From: Hymenopus coronatus
Lineage: Eukaryota > Arthropoda > Insecta > Mantodea > Hymenopodidae
Assembly: GCA_030762935.1 (NCBI GenBank)
Contig: CM060883.1
Coordinates: 53,032,001-53,096,000 of the forward strand
Reading direction: 5' to 3'
Length of the DNA stretch: 64,000 bases
Both the position numbers and the translations under genes were made by a program. A model generated the notes under the pieces. The model saw nothing but the letters and a program-made list of their open reading frames with translations, did no database searches and was not told the origin of the DNA. Every line of letters starts with the position of its first letter. The first letter of the stretch is position 1. Shown in pieces: positions 30,533-40,398 of the stretch.

Positions 30533-31038
30533 CCTGTCAATTTTGACACCAGGGCACTACCCAGCGTAGCTAACACGGGTAGTAGAAATGCCGGCAGAGA
30601 GCCTCCCTTTTGTACCAAGATTTGCTTCTTTTTCTTCAGGGGGACTCGCTTGTCGACGAGTTTCCTCCAAGACCCTTTATGCCTCTTTAAGCGACTCAAG
30701 CACTTTTTCGGTAGCTGCACGTGACCTCTGCACACATTGAGCATACATTCGCAAATGGCCTTAATGAGATCGCCATCGGCATTTTTTATCAACTTTTTCC
30801 GCAAAGGGACCTTTGCCTTGGCCAGAGCTGTCAAATTCGCGTGCTGCCTCGCTATGCGGGGACTGCTTAATTTTGCAAGGCTTAACCTGCCCCTAGCCAA
30901 GTTGGCACAGTAATGACGACCGCACCGAAAATGGAGCGTTATTTTACATCGGCGGTTCCAGTGGCGTAAAAATAAAAAAAAAACTCGATACAATGTAAAG
31001 TGTGCATCGATCCCGGGACTTCTTCTTGGTATGTGCAA
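30529..31038 (-). CDS. pX-like basic protein with C-terminal GG-hydrophobic tail
   Basis: The conserved portion begins near ARQHANLTALAKAKVPLRKK and includes DLIKAICECMLNVCRGHVQL, a basic stretch (RLKRHKGSWRKL, VPLKKKKQILVQKGG) and the tail SLPAFLLPVLATLGSALVSK. I recognise this layout from Polintons in insects and cnidarians; the tail resembles adenovirus protein X. The first 50 residues look unlike the family, so the true start may be later, possibly non-AUG. Likely a DNA-condensing virion protein. Confidence 0.68.
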   Translation of the reverse strand: MHIPRRSPGIDAHFTLYRVFFLFLRHWNRRCKITLHFRCGRHYCANLARGRLSLAKLSSPRIARQHANLTALAKAKVPLRKKLIKNADGDLIKAICECMLNVCRGHVQLPKKCLSRLKRHKGSWRKLVDKRVPLKKKKQILVQKGGSLPAFLLPVLATLGSALVSKLTG

Positions 31039-31077
31039 ATCTCGGCTTAAACCAAGAAGAAGAAAAAATAATCGCCC

Positions 31078-31705
31078 TCAGTTGGGTACGAAATACGAGA
31101 GCTTCTCGTCCGGCAGCACGCCGGTTCGATACCTGTATCGGTTAGGCGTATATTGAGTGCAATCCAGCACCAGATACCCATGCGGGTGTTCGGTGGCCTT
31201 TTCGAAAGCCTCCAAGAGAAACTTTGAGTTCCTGGGTTCGATCTGCTGACACAGCCTTTCGATCTGCATCTTGTCGCAGTTGTTTTTGAACACCACGATG
31301 TTTGCATTGAGAGAGATGTTGCGATATTTCTGACCCTGAGGAAACACGTTATGCAGAATGTACACGATGCCGAAGCGCTTGTGGTGGGAGTCTGGTGAAA
31401 AAATTAGACACGTCCTTCCCGCCACCCTCGACCATGAGATCGTCCAGGATGACGAGATACTTCTCGCCCACCGAAGCAAGTTCGGGGATCCCCGCGTGAG
31501 TCTCACACCGCAGGGGCAAGGCTTCGAGGCTGGGCGAATACTCCGGAGGGTGGCACCACAGCACCTTTTTGGGGCGCTCGTCGAACATGTCGTCGGCGTG
31601 GCGAATCAGGTTTTTCACAAAGGTGGACTTTCCGCAGCGGGAAGGCCCCGCCACGAGCATCGTGCTGGGAAAATTGAATCGCCTAAGGTGCCGAGATCTG
31701 GGCAT
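31078..31705 (-). pseudogene. Packaging ATPase of element B, one frameshift
   Basis: ATG at 31705. Walker A is MLVAGPSRCGKSTFVKN and Walker B is KYLVILDDLM. At a T6 run (about 31393-31398 on this strand) the frame changes, and the rest continues in the frame that ends at 31078 (FGIVYILHNVFPQGQKYRNI, PHGYLVLDC). Together they give a normal-length ATPase. One homopolymer indel accounts for the break. Confidence 0.85.
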
Positions 31706-31761
31706 CGCGCCCCCAGGGGTCCCTGGTTCGAAATGAGCTTCGCCTGCGCTTGGCGTTTCAT

Positions 31762-34700
31762 TTATGTTTTTCTCTTGTACCCGTAGGGATACGAGTCAAA
31801 ATCCTCGGTGTAAACGCGCTTGTTGACCACCATTCTGAAGGTCTTCGTGCTCGGTTCGGTGTCGAAGTAGCACACCCTCTCTCCGAGGCGCTTCAGGTAC
31901 GAGTATAGCACCAGACGCGCATGCGCCGTGGTGTAAGCTGCAAGCACGGCGTTGGAGGCGGAGTTCACTCTCGGACTCTGCTCGCAGTACTTCCACACCA
32001 CGTGTGACCTCACTCGTCACGGGTACGTAGGTCTGCACTTCGATGCCCGGGTCATTGAGCAGGTCCAGAAGGCGCTCGTACCGGTCCACTAGCTCGCACG
32101 TGGACATGTTACTTTTCTGACCTAGTTTACCCCAGAACGAGTTCATCACCAGCTTGGCCAATTCCCGCCTGCCGGGGTTGGACGCGATGACCTCGGGATC
32201 GAGAACGACGCCTTCGTGTTCGAAGAACTGCTTCACGTACTCCTCCTTGGCTTCTGTCGTGTCGCAACCTGAGGGCCAGCCGGAGGCTTCGGTCTTGATC
32301 TTGAGGAACTGATTGACGTAGTCCTCGAACAGCCCCTTGGACCCGGTGCGCGGGTCGTACTCCCAAATTTCGTAGACCTGGAGGAGCCGGTACCCCTTCT
32401 CCAAGGCTACCTTCATCTCGTCGACAACCCAGGTGCCCGACAAGGCCCTCTCGTCGTCCCCGTGCCGGCATTCACCCTGGTTCTCCGTCTCTGCACATGT
32501 CCGGCATAGCGGGAACATCAGCTTGCCGCAGATGCGCGCCGGCAGCATCGGGTGGTACAGAGTTTGCGGGGGTAGAACCCGGCACTTTACAAGTCCTCCT
32601 CGCACGTCTTCTAGGCGAGGAAAGCGATCTACGTGGATCTTGGGGTGACCCACGGGGTACGGCTTTGTCTTGTTCACGAACGGGTACAGGCTACACACGT
32701 CATAATACAAAATCTTCCGGCCCCCGACCGCCTCGCAGTACGTCTTTGTACAGTTTGTGCGGCCTCCGTAGAAGGCGTCTCTGGGGTTTAGGGGTTCGGG
32801 TACCGGGAAGTTCTTCGCATGGCGCACTAGGTCTTCGTTCGCCTTCATCAAGGCGTCGAACTCGTAACCCCACATTTCCACCACCGTATAGCCGGCCTCC
32901 CTGATCTGCCGGGTGAGCTTTTCGGTGCTTTCGAACCTGGAGGCCATGGTTTCTTTTCCCGTGCTGTATACCGGGGCATGACGGTTGTGAAAATAACGCC
33001 TGCACCCGTGGTAAAAACAACCGTGGAAGAAGTACACGTACTTTACAGGTCCTTCTTCTCTGTATCCGTCCACTTTGTGGCCTAAAATTTTAACCTCGCG
33101 GCCTCTCATAGCGTGCAGCATAACGAAGTTATTTTGTAATTCTAACCAAGTAAGCCATATGCACGCTATGCGAGACTGCCTGTCGGCTAGGCGGTATCCT
33201 CCGACGGGCAAGAGCCCTAGCTTTTTCGGCGGCATGAAGCGATTTCTATAGACGCACATGCAAGCTTGCGCAATGGTGACGCATTCTCTGAACGGGTCAA
33301 TGCCGTTCTCATCCAAAAACTACCTTCTAAATTTTGCTACTCCCTGGCTTAACAAAAGCACGTCCATTTTACAATACATCTCCATTTCCGCCTTCATGTC
33401 GAAGACGTAGTTGGAGACCACCTTTTCGTCGTGCCACTGCTCGAAGGCTCTTCGCCCCTCCACCGACATACCCCGTGGACAGTAATATCTTTTGTCGGGA
33501 ATCGAACCCACGTAGTTCTGGTTTTCCTTGGTGTTAAATAAGTATGGAAAGTAGCCCTTGCTACCCTTCAATTCGAAGGTCTTTGAAAAGCGAGCCAGTG
33601 GCATGGGTATAAAGTTGAGCGAATCAATGAACGTGACGTCACCGTGGCGCATGCGGTATATTTTGTTCCCGTTCATTATAAGCTCAGGCGTCCAGTTCAA
33701 ATTCTGAACCATGTACTTCAATAAAAATTGCCCGTCGTAGCTTCTGAGGTTATGGGCCACCACGATCACGTCCCAGGCTTCGAACCTCGCCTGGGTAATG
33801 TGACAAAACAATTGTTTTACCGGATCGTGCATAAAGACCCACTATTTAATGCCACACTCTGTACAATACGCCATTTTAGTGGTCTCGTCTATGCATAACG
33901 GACAGGCTTGGTATAGCACGCACAGGTTTGGTACATGCTCGTACGTTAATGGTTTGCCGGCATAAGCAGTGTCCTGTGTACATTCAAAGTCGATGAACAT
34001 GAACACGAACCTATTTCTTTTGTTGGGAGAAACGTACGGTTGTATGAAACACAAGTGCCCGTCGCTCACGTGCGTCTTACAGTTGCTGCAATACTTCTCC
34101 CCACACTGGTGAGCTATCTTTCTATACCTGAGATTAACATCTTTTGGCAGGTCGTACACACCTTCTCTACATCACACACGGAAAGTGCCTTTGGGTAGAA
34201 AGCCCCTTTTTTAATGTGATTTTGAAAACATGTAGGCCCCTTAAAATCTCGGTTACACGCGGCACAGTGTATGTAAGCTAAATAGCTCTTTTCGCACTGC
34301 TGGTGACACTGTACACTTTTCCTCGCACCTGTGTAATTCTTTTTTGTTTGCCGAAGGATAATTACATTGTCGACAATACCACTTACACTTAAAACACATG
34401 TGTAGGTTTACTACGGCGTTAAAATGCCCCTCGTGATAAATGACATCAATATGTTTGTTTGCATTCTTTGCAGACGCATATAGCACGTTCTTGCCCGAAT
34501 GATCTCCGAAAACAGTCACCTTATAGTCCTTTAACACAGCGTCAAAATGTCCGACGTCATCTATAGTAAATGCGCCATTTAATTTTCCCACTTTTTCGCA
34601 AAGGGCAATGGCCCTCTGCTTTTGCAAGAACTCACTGCGTCTCATGGTTTGATAATTGACGTCATTGTCGGCTTTGGCTTTGCTAACAACAATGGCTCTC

Positions 34701-35224
34701 GGCAGGCACAACTGGTCTTTGTTAATTATTTCTATTATTCCCTTATTACCGTTACAGGCATTGCACGGCTTATAGCACGATCCCGTCACCTGCTTTGTCC
34801 AAACAAATGTAATGTTTAGAGGTCCTGCTAGCAGAAATTGTTTATTGCTCTGCATGACCTTTTCAATGGATTTAATAACATCGGCATTGACTTGATCGAT
34901 GCGTCTCGCACTCATATTGAACGGTTTGGATGGTTCGGTATCGTTCGATATCGATATTCCTAAGAAACCGGGTTCGTTATCCAGCAGGGTCTCTTTAGCA
35001 AACTTTACAATGTCGTTAAAGAGGTCTGTCACCCACTGCACAGAATTTGCATCTTTGTGTCCCGGGTTCACAACAATTTCGGTCTCTGTATAGCCAGAGA
35101 AAAGCCTTTTCATGCTTCGCTCCCTATGCGAAATAATTTCGAACCTCGGCTGCTTAATTTCGTCTTCCTCGCTCTCCGCCCATTCGTGCTCCATTGTACG
35201 AAACCACACTCTGGTCCTGGCCAT
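31762..35224 (-). pseudogene. polB: Protein-primed DNA polymerase B of element B, heavily broken
   Basis: N-terminal domain 34253-35224 (LCLPRAIVVSKAKADND, HIDVIYHEGHFNAVV), exonuclease motifs FMFIDFECTQD near 34010, VVAHNLRSYDGQFL near 33750 and MDVLLLSQG near 33360, polymerase motif A DVCSLYPF near 32690 and motif B VMNSFWGKLG near 32140. Breaks: frame changes near 34310 and 34120, TAG at 33842-33844, TAG at 33320-33322, frame change near 32020. Motif C reads YFDTE (31855-31867) and is followed at once by a C-terminus-like [12 protein letters not shown]...PYGY, so the segment between motif C and the end seems deleted. Inactive as written. Confidence 0.87.
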
Positions 35225-35285
35225 TTTTTTTCTTTACCTGCTTCTTTTAAATTATATGTAAACACTCCGCAAGTCAAAAGTATCT

Positions 35286-35294
35286 CAGTTTTAT
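35286..35294 (-). promoter_or_regulatory. TATA box for polymerase B of element B
   Basis: A minus-strand TATAAAA lies about 65 bp upstream of the ATG at 35224. Confidence 0.45.
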
Positions 35295-35406
35295 ATTATT
35301 TTAATATACACAACTAGCTATTACCCGCGCACACAACCAATAACTTTCCTGTTTCTAATACAATCGTTACTTATCACACACAATTACGCATAAATCCCTC
35401 GAAAGC

Positions 35407-35673
35407 CTAAAATCGATATTCTTTTAAATCTTTAAAGCACTTTCTCACTGTTGCGAGCGGCTTATCGACACGTGTTTTTAAAGGACCCTTATCATCGCAG
35501 CAACTTCCGTCTGCGCGTTCAGTTAAAGAGCTCATTAAATCACCCGGTGGCTTATCTCGCCACAATTTCCAGAATTTTAATCGGGTGTTTTTTCCGGAGT
35601 ACTTCCGGTCCCACCGTCGAACCACCGCAACATCCGCTTTCGATAAAACCCAAATTTTCCTACCATTCACCAC
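35407..35673 (-). CDS. Unknown 88-residue basic protein
   Basis: ATG at 35673 and an open frame of 88 codons rich in Lys, Arg and Trp (KADVAVVRRWDRKYSGKN, FWKLWRDKPPG). It lies upstream of the polymerase promoter, and I do not recognise it. It could be a non-coding frame. Confidence 0.35.
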   Translation of the reverse strand: MVNGRKIWVLSKADVAVVRRWDRKYSGKNTRLKFWKLWRDKPPGDLMSSLTERADGSCCDDKGPLKTRVDKPLATVRKCFKDLKEYRF

Positions 35674-35814
35674 AAAACCACATTTAAAGTTTTTCGTGCT
35701 AATGAGCTTCCGTTCTCACAGCATTTTTTAAAGTTCACACGCTCTTTAACAACTTGTTATCGCGTCGGCCATATTGTGTGACGCAAATCCACATGTCGAT
35801 TAGCAGTCCTTTAA

Positions 35815-37017
35815 ATGTTGGGACTTTGTCACCAGGCCTTTACTTTCAGTTCTGTTGTCGAGCTTGTAGCTTCACCATGCATCGTACGCACTTTTCTAGT
35901 TTCACCGTCAGCGAGTTTTTTTTTTTTTTCGCCAACAAGTAGACGTGTGTGGCATCAAGTGGTGACTGAAGAAAGAATAGTAACAACCACTATCTCGCAG
36001 GTCTACAGTGCGCCGGAGGATATACATTCTTCAGAGCCGTCGTTTGCAGCGCTTCAAGAACCTCCATCTTGCACTTCGTCTCTGAACGCCACCGTAGAGT
36101 CGGGTGACGTCGCTAGACATTCACAGCTCTCGGCGTCGCCCCCCACGTCGTCTCCGGCGAGGTGCTGCACTCCTCTTCCACCTGTGGAGCCGTCGACCAT
36201 CGAGATTTCGTCTTCTTTAGACACCAACTCCACCATCACTGCCGGTTACACCGAAGACGACGACGACGTCTCCTCTGTTGACGTCGCCAACGCCACCACC
36301 ATTGACATCAACAACTGCTCCGGCTTCTCCGTACCCTGCAACTCCTCTTCGCCCCCGGCGAGGTTCTGCACTCCTCTTCTACCTGTGGAGCCGACGACGA
36401 CTATCGAGATTTCGTCTTCTTCAGACGTCACCAACTCCACCAGCATCACTGCTGGTTACACCGAAGACGACGTCTCCTCTGTTGACATCTCCGCCCCCTG
36501 CATCTCCTCCCCCCTTGCCTCCTACGCCCCTTCCTACAGTCCGGTTTCCTCTCCTTCATTTGTAAATATTCGGACCTCCACCCCCGTCCCTATTGACGTT
36601 ATCGATATATCCTCCCCTCTTACTCAATTCAGATTTCAGCAACAGTCTTCCCCTCCGCCACTGCCTCCTTTTCAATCGTTGCTCCCTCTTCTGTCCTCTA
36701 AGTTTCCGAGCAAGGGGTGCAGGCGCTCTCTGTTGCCAGCATTCAATCAGGGTTCGATCCCCGGGCGGTGTGAGGAGGAGTATCCACTACAACAGGACGA
36801 CGGCTTTGATACAGCGTTCGCGAACGTTCGGGTTCCACAGGAAGCCGACGACGAGCCCATCTGCGAGCTTGCCATTCCCCTGCTGGTCCCGGTCTCGCCA
36901 GCATCGAGACTGCGGCTGGGAAAACGTCAGCGAGCCCCAATAGCCCCGCTGGTGCCTTTGTCCCCCGAACCCCGGCCGTCGTATGCCCACCTAAAGAAAA
37001 GGCGTCTGCTGTCATAA
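35815..37017 (+). CDS. Ser/Thr/Pro-rich 400-residue protein with internal repeats
   Basis: Long open frame on the opposite strand to the neighbouring genes. Two tandem copies of a unit containing RFCTPLLPVEP, TIEISSS and TAGYTEDD, with acid ends (SSVDVA), occur at about residues 120-155 and 185-225. The C-terminal part is basic (LGKRQRAP, HLKKRRLLS), as in nuclear proteins. The start is uncertain: the first 40 residues run through a T12 tract at 35919-35930 where another frame is also open. It resembles a disordered regulatory or transactivator-type protein, but no family is recognised. Confidence 0.55.
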   Translation: MLGLCHQAFTFSSVVELVASPCIVRTFLVSPSASFFFFSPTSRRVWHQVVTEERIVTTTISQVYSAPEDIHSSEPSFAALQEPPSCTSSLNATVESGDVARHSQLSASPPTSSPARCCTPLPPVEPSTIEISSSLDTNSTITAGYTEDDDDVSSVDVANATTIDINNCSGFSVPCNSSSPPARFCTPLLPVEPTTTIEISSSSDVTNSTSITAGYTEDDVSSVDISAPCISSPLASYAPSYSPVSSPSFVNIRTSTPVPIDVIDISSPLTQFRFQQQSSPPPLPPFQSLLPLLSSKFPSKGCRRSLLPAFNQGSIPGRCEEEYPLQQDDGFDTAFANVRVPQEADDEPICELAIPLLVPVSPASRLRLGKRQRAPIAPLVPLSPEPRPSYAHLKKRRLLS

Positions 37018-37070
37018 GTGGTTCAGCGTGTTTATTGTAAACTCATATTTTTTCAGTGTTGCATAGTTTT

Positions 37071-37093
37071 GTGTGTGTGTGTGTGTGTGTTGT
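37071..37093. repeat. (GT)n microsatellite
   Basis: A GT run with one interruption, after the 400-residue gene. A second short GT tract is at 37819-37832. Confidence 0.85.
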
Positions 37094-37195
37094 GTGTAAT
37101 CTCCGTTCACATTTATGGAACCAGACTAATTCTGTAAGTACTGTGTGTGTTTTTTCTAGTTGTATCTCTCTTTTCTTCGTTTTTGTTTCTCAGTA

Positions 37196-37399
37196 ATGCC
37201 ATGTCCTTGTCTCACCCCTTGTGATGAGAGTGAAATTAGAGATCTTATTCTTAACCGCCTCCCGTTTTACACAAATGACGAGTTAATTATTTTATCCATA
37301 TCGGTGCCGATTTGCAAGTGTTACAATTTATTTCTTTCCCCGAAGCTATCTATCAACCTATGTGCTTATTTTGCCAGGCCTATCGTCAGTGTTTATTAA
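37196..37399 (+). CDS. Small 67-residue Cys-containing protein
   Basis: ATG at 37196 (MPCPCLTPCDESEIRDL), preceded by pyrimidine tracts ending TTTTTCTAG and TTTTTGTTTCTCAG that look like splice acceptors, so this may be an exon of a longer gene. Six Cys. No family recognised. Confidence 0.35.
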   Translation: MPCPCLTPCDESEIRDLILNRLPFYTNDELIILSISVPICKCYNLFLSPKLSINLCAYFARPIVSVY

Positions 37400-37484
37400 A
37401 TAACAGTTCAATTCCATCTCCTCGATTAATTCACTTTGTTTGTAAGTGTCCTATAGAAGTATTAAGGCATTGCCTTCCTTAAAA

Positions 37485-37757
37485 ATGTTTTGCTGTACCT
37501 CTCAGACTGGCTTCTGCACATTGTGCATGGCCAAACGGTACGACGCCAGAATTTTGCAATCCACTTTAAACATGTATACTGTTTACACAGTGTGGCACTC
37601 GTCAAATCATAGTAGTTTCTCTCCCACTTGTTTGACGTGCCAGGCTCGTCGTGCCTGTTTCATTAATAATATTTCTATTGAATACAGGCATTTGCGCTAC
37701 ACAAACCAAGGGCCCTGTGTTCGATGTGGTGGTTACCGACCCCTAATGCGCAATTGA
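37485..37757 (+). CDS. Cys-rich zinc-finger-like protein, 90 aa
   Basis: ATG at 37485 (MFCCTSQTGFCTLCMAKRYD). It holds Cys pairs CTLC, CLTC and CVRC, spaced so as to bind two metals, and a C-terminal RCGGYRPLMRN. Preceding text has a possible short intron. Unknown family, possibly a regulatory protein of element B. Confidence 0.45.
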   Translation: MFCCTSQTGFCTLCMAKRYDARILQSTLNMYTVYTVWHSSNHSSFSPTCLTCQARRACFINNISIEYRHLRYTNQGPCVRCGGYRPLMRN

Positions 37758-38189
37758 TGTTATCCAATGGCATGGTTTTTCAAATTATTTTCCATTTTAT
37801 ATATATATATCTTAATTTTGTGTGTGTGTGTGTTTGTATTGTTTGGTATCTTTAATATTGGGAATTAGTTTTTTCCGTCAACCGATTTTCGAACCTTGTG
37901 GTGTTTTTTCTTTTTTTATTATATGTATATATTTGTGTTGGTTTTACGCAATTTGAATTTTGTGTGTGATTTGTTTTTTCTTAATACAATTTGCAAAGAA
38001 AGACATTTCTTTTTCTAATCAATTGTTTTGTATGCCCACACGCACACAGTAATAAATTCAATGTTTATATCTTAACTTCCTCATTCGATGTGTATTTCTT
38101 TATTTTCATTTATTGTGTTTCTCCTAACTAGGGTTCCTTTCCCTCTCCTAAATATTTTCTTTAGTAGTCATGCAATTTCAACTTCCTCA
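37758..38189. other. AT-rich 3' region, no gene
   Basis: Contains AATAAA at 38051 on the plus strand and T-rich tracts. I see no gene in it. Confidence 0.4.
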
Positions 38190-39412
38190 TTAATTAGCAT
38201 CGTATTCCATCTCTTCGTCGTTCCCCTCATCCACACCTCCTCCCCCAGTTTCCTCACCTTCTTCTTCCCCCTCTTCGTCGTATGTTGTTTCATAATTGGG
38301 AAAATTCTCCACCCCGCCAGTGCACGCGTTTTCCAATTTCCCAATCATATGCTTTAACCCCTCAAATTCCTCAAACAGTTTAGCTACATTTCCTTTTATT
38401 CTGTTTACCAATGTCTGTTGCTTCGTCACATTCTCATGTTTCTCCTCCAGTTCTTTTCTCATTCTTTCCATCATCCCTCGCATTTGTCTTACCCTCTCTT
38501 GACACTCTTGTTTCTCCTTATTCACCCCCTCATTCTCCTTCTTTACTTCCTTCAATTTATTCTCGCATTCCTTTTTTGTTTCATCGCATTTATTTCCTTT
38601 TTGCACCTCTGTGATGCCGCTTTTCTTATACTATTCACCGACACCCTTCCTACATCCCCACCATTCCCATTACATTCCGAATTTACCTTCAAGCTCCCCT
38701 CCGCAGACCACCTAGACGCCCTCTTCACCCTTCCACTTACTTTCCTCCCACCACCTAAGTTCAGCTGCCACTCACCATCGCCACATTTCCCAAACATATA
38801 CACAAAATTTTCAGAAAAGTAGGAATTCATCTCATTTACCACACTATACGCCATCACAAGTTCGCTTTCCTCCGGAGTCAATTTCCAATCCAATTCCAAC
38901 CCTTCCGGCAAATCTATCGTTTCCATCAACAAACTACAATCTACCATCTCAACAAGAATCGAACTGTTGTCGCTAGCATACATTCTCACCGGTGTTTTAT
39001 AAAATTCACACCCGGCTTCATCCCTAGCTTCTCCCTTTTCACACCCACATCTTCCTGTTCCAACATACCCCTCTGGACATTCAAGCTGTCCAAACTTCAC
39101 TTTCCCGTACATCATCCCTGAACATCTCCGCCCCCTCTGACATCTCGTTATCGGTTTTAAACAATTATACACGTTTTTAAGTGTACCTAGGTTAATAAAG
39201 TCAGAACCAAACCTACACCCACTGCCTTTCCGGTATACGCATGTACAGTTAGGCAACAATTCATAATCCTTATCACATCTTGTCACATTTTCCAAATGTC
39301 CCGTCTCGCCATTCAACTCGAACCCACACCTCCCAAAACTAACGCAGCTCCTCTCCGCGCTGGCAACTGCCACCACCATCAACGCTATTACAATCATCCT
39401 TGCAATCTCCAT
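38190..39412 (-). pseudogene. Secreted Cys-rich protein with furin-like site and coiled coil, frame change
   Basis: ATG at 39412 opens a clear signal peptide (ARMIVIALMVVAVASA), then a region with about 20 Cys and several N-x-S/T sites, then a furin-like RVKR near residue 231. This frame stops at 38552. An overlapping frame (38190-38606) encodes a strongly charged coiled coil (for example NKLKEVKKENEGVNKEK) and an acidic Gly-rich tail. The order signal, Cys-rich head, cleavage site, coiled coil suggests one surface or secreted glycoprotein broken by a frameshift near 38600-38620. No membrane segment is seen. Not assigned to a family. Confidence 0.55.
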
Positions 39413-39439
39413 TTTCCATCCACCACCTCCCCTTTTATA
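39397..39439 (-). promoter_or_regulatory. TATA box very close to the start codon
   Basis: TATAAAAGG at 39431-39439 lies 19 bp before the ATG at 39412. With a normal 30-bp spacing the transcript would start past that ATG and begin translation at the next in-frame ATG (39397). Confidence 0.45.
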
Positions 39440-39672
39440 CCTTTATCTTCTCCTATTCACGCCAACCTATCACCAAGCGTTTTATTTCCACGGCATTCTT
39501 TCCTACCCATCCACCATTCACATCGCACCTTATTTTCTCCAATCAAATCACTACACGTCACTTCCGCATGCCATTTTTACTTCTGCATTTCACACCATTC
39601 CCTCTTTTCATCCCCAGCTCCCGTCATCATCACTTCCACACGTTAATCCACTTTCGAATTACCCACACTCAC

Positions 39673-39844
39673 ATCCCAGATTAAGCCATTGGATTTAGCG
39701 ATAATCCTTCCGCTCTTGGTGCTAGTTTTCAAATCTCCCAACAGCGCTCTTAATCCGCCTTAATCCGCGGATTAACAGCGATACTAGCGCCCCTAGCGGC
39801 AGGATTAACGTTAATCCATTGCTTAATCTGGGATATTAACTACT
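39673..39844 (-). repeat. Right TIR of Polinton B, internally palindromic
   Basis: Inverse of the left TIR. A few bases (GCGATACTAGC region) are extra relative to the left copy. Confidence 0.9.
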
Positions 39845-39850
39845 GGGGCG
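39845..39850. repeat. Target site duplication of Polinton B, right copy (GGGGCG)
   Basis: Exact match to 22180-22185, directly after the right tip. Confidence 0.93.
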
Positions 39851-40178
39851 ATATTACTGCTGCTAGAATATCATTTTTAAGAATTATGCACATGCTTAGG
39901 GAGTCTGGAGATACTCTCCTCAATTTTTATCTTGAGGTGTGGGTAAATCAGAATAATTGCTAGCAAAACGTATGGCAAGATTCGACGGAAAAGTGGACTC
40001 AAGATACCTGCAGAGAAAGGAAATACTCATAATTTGTCACGCGGGTTCAGCACAAACAGGATTCATTCCCGAGAGTAAGTGGGTTTTCCGTTCCAGACCA
40101 GGGAATAAAAATGTTGATTATCATTCTGAATCAGATTCTTACACAGAATGGTTCATAAACAAAATTTTAATGTTTTTA
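39851..40178 (+). pseudogene. DDE transposase, middle part, continued after Polinton B
   Basis: Directly after the target duplication the frame reads DITAARISFLRIMHMLRESG, continuing the residues that end at 22185. ICHAGSAQTGFIPESKWVF and the following block are strongly conserved in this insect transposase group. A frame change occurs near 39955. Confidence 0.72.
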
Positions 40179-40185
40179 GACGAGG

Positions 40186-40398
40186 GGTTTGTAAATGCCA
40201 TGTTATTTGTGGACGCCCTTGAACTACTGTGGTTCTCAGCTCGCATTTTAAACTGGGCGTGAAAGACCACTTAATTTTGTTCAGAGGCCTCCATGCTAGA
40301 TTTTTACGCCCGAAAAAACCATCGTCCGCCGGGTTTGAACCCGCGACCTTGAGTATATGACGTTAGCATGATAACCATTACACCACGGAAGATGATTG
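40186..40398 (-). mobile_element. tRNA-derived SINE inserted in the transposase
   Basis: A 213-bp insertion flanked by GACGAGG at 40179-40185 and 40399-40405. Its 5' head (minus strand, 40398 to about 40320) is tRNA-like, with A box TGGTGTAATGG and B box GGTTCAAACCC and a pairing 5'/3' stem, closest by eye to a valine/aspartate-type tRNA. The anticodon arm does not fold. Removing it restores the transposase motif around VIDNASYHS. Confidence 0.72.

Larger units (their letters stand above)
22186..39844. mobile_element. Polinton/Maverick element B (adintovirus-like), complete with both ends
   Basis: The element is 17.66 kb, begins AGTAGTTAATATCCC with the inverse at 39844, and is flanked by a perfect 6-bp duplication GGGGCG. 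Removing the element plus one duplication restores the surrounding transposase frame. It encodes polymerase B, integrase, ATPase, protease, hexon- and penton-like proteins and several unknown proteins. Its capsid and polymerase sequences differ markedly from those of element A, so it is a separate lineage and not a duplicate. Confidence 0.95.

Noticed and set aside
32497..32904. Plus-strand 135-codon Arg/Ser-rich frame
   Set aside because: GC-rich shadow of polymerase B on the opposite strand.
36743..37015. Minus-strand frames under the Ser/Thr/Pro-rich gene
   Set aside because: Reverse readings of a biased coding sequence.
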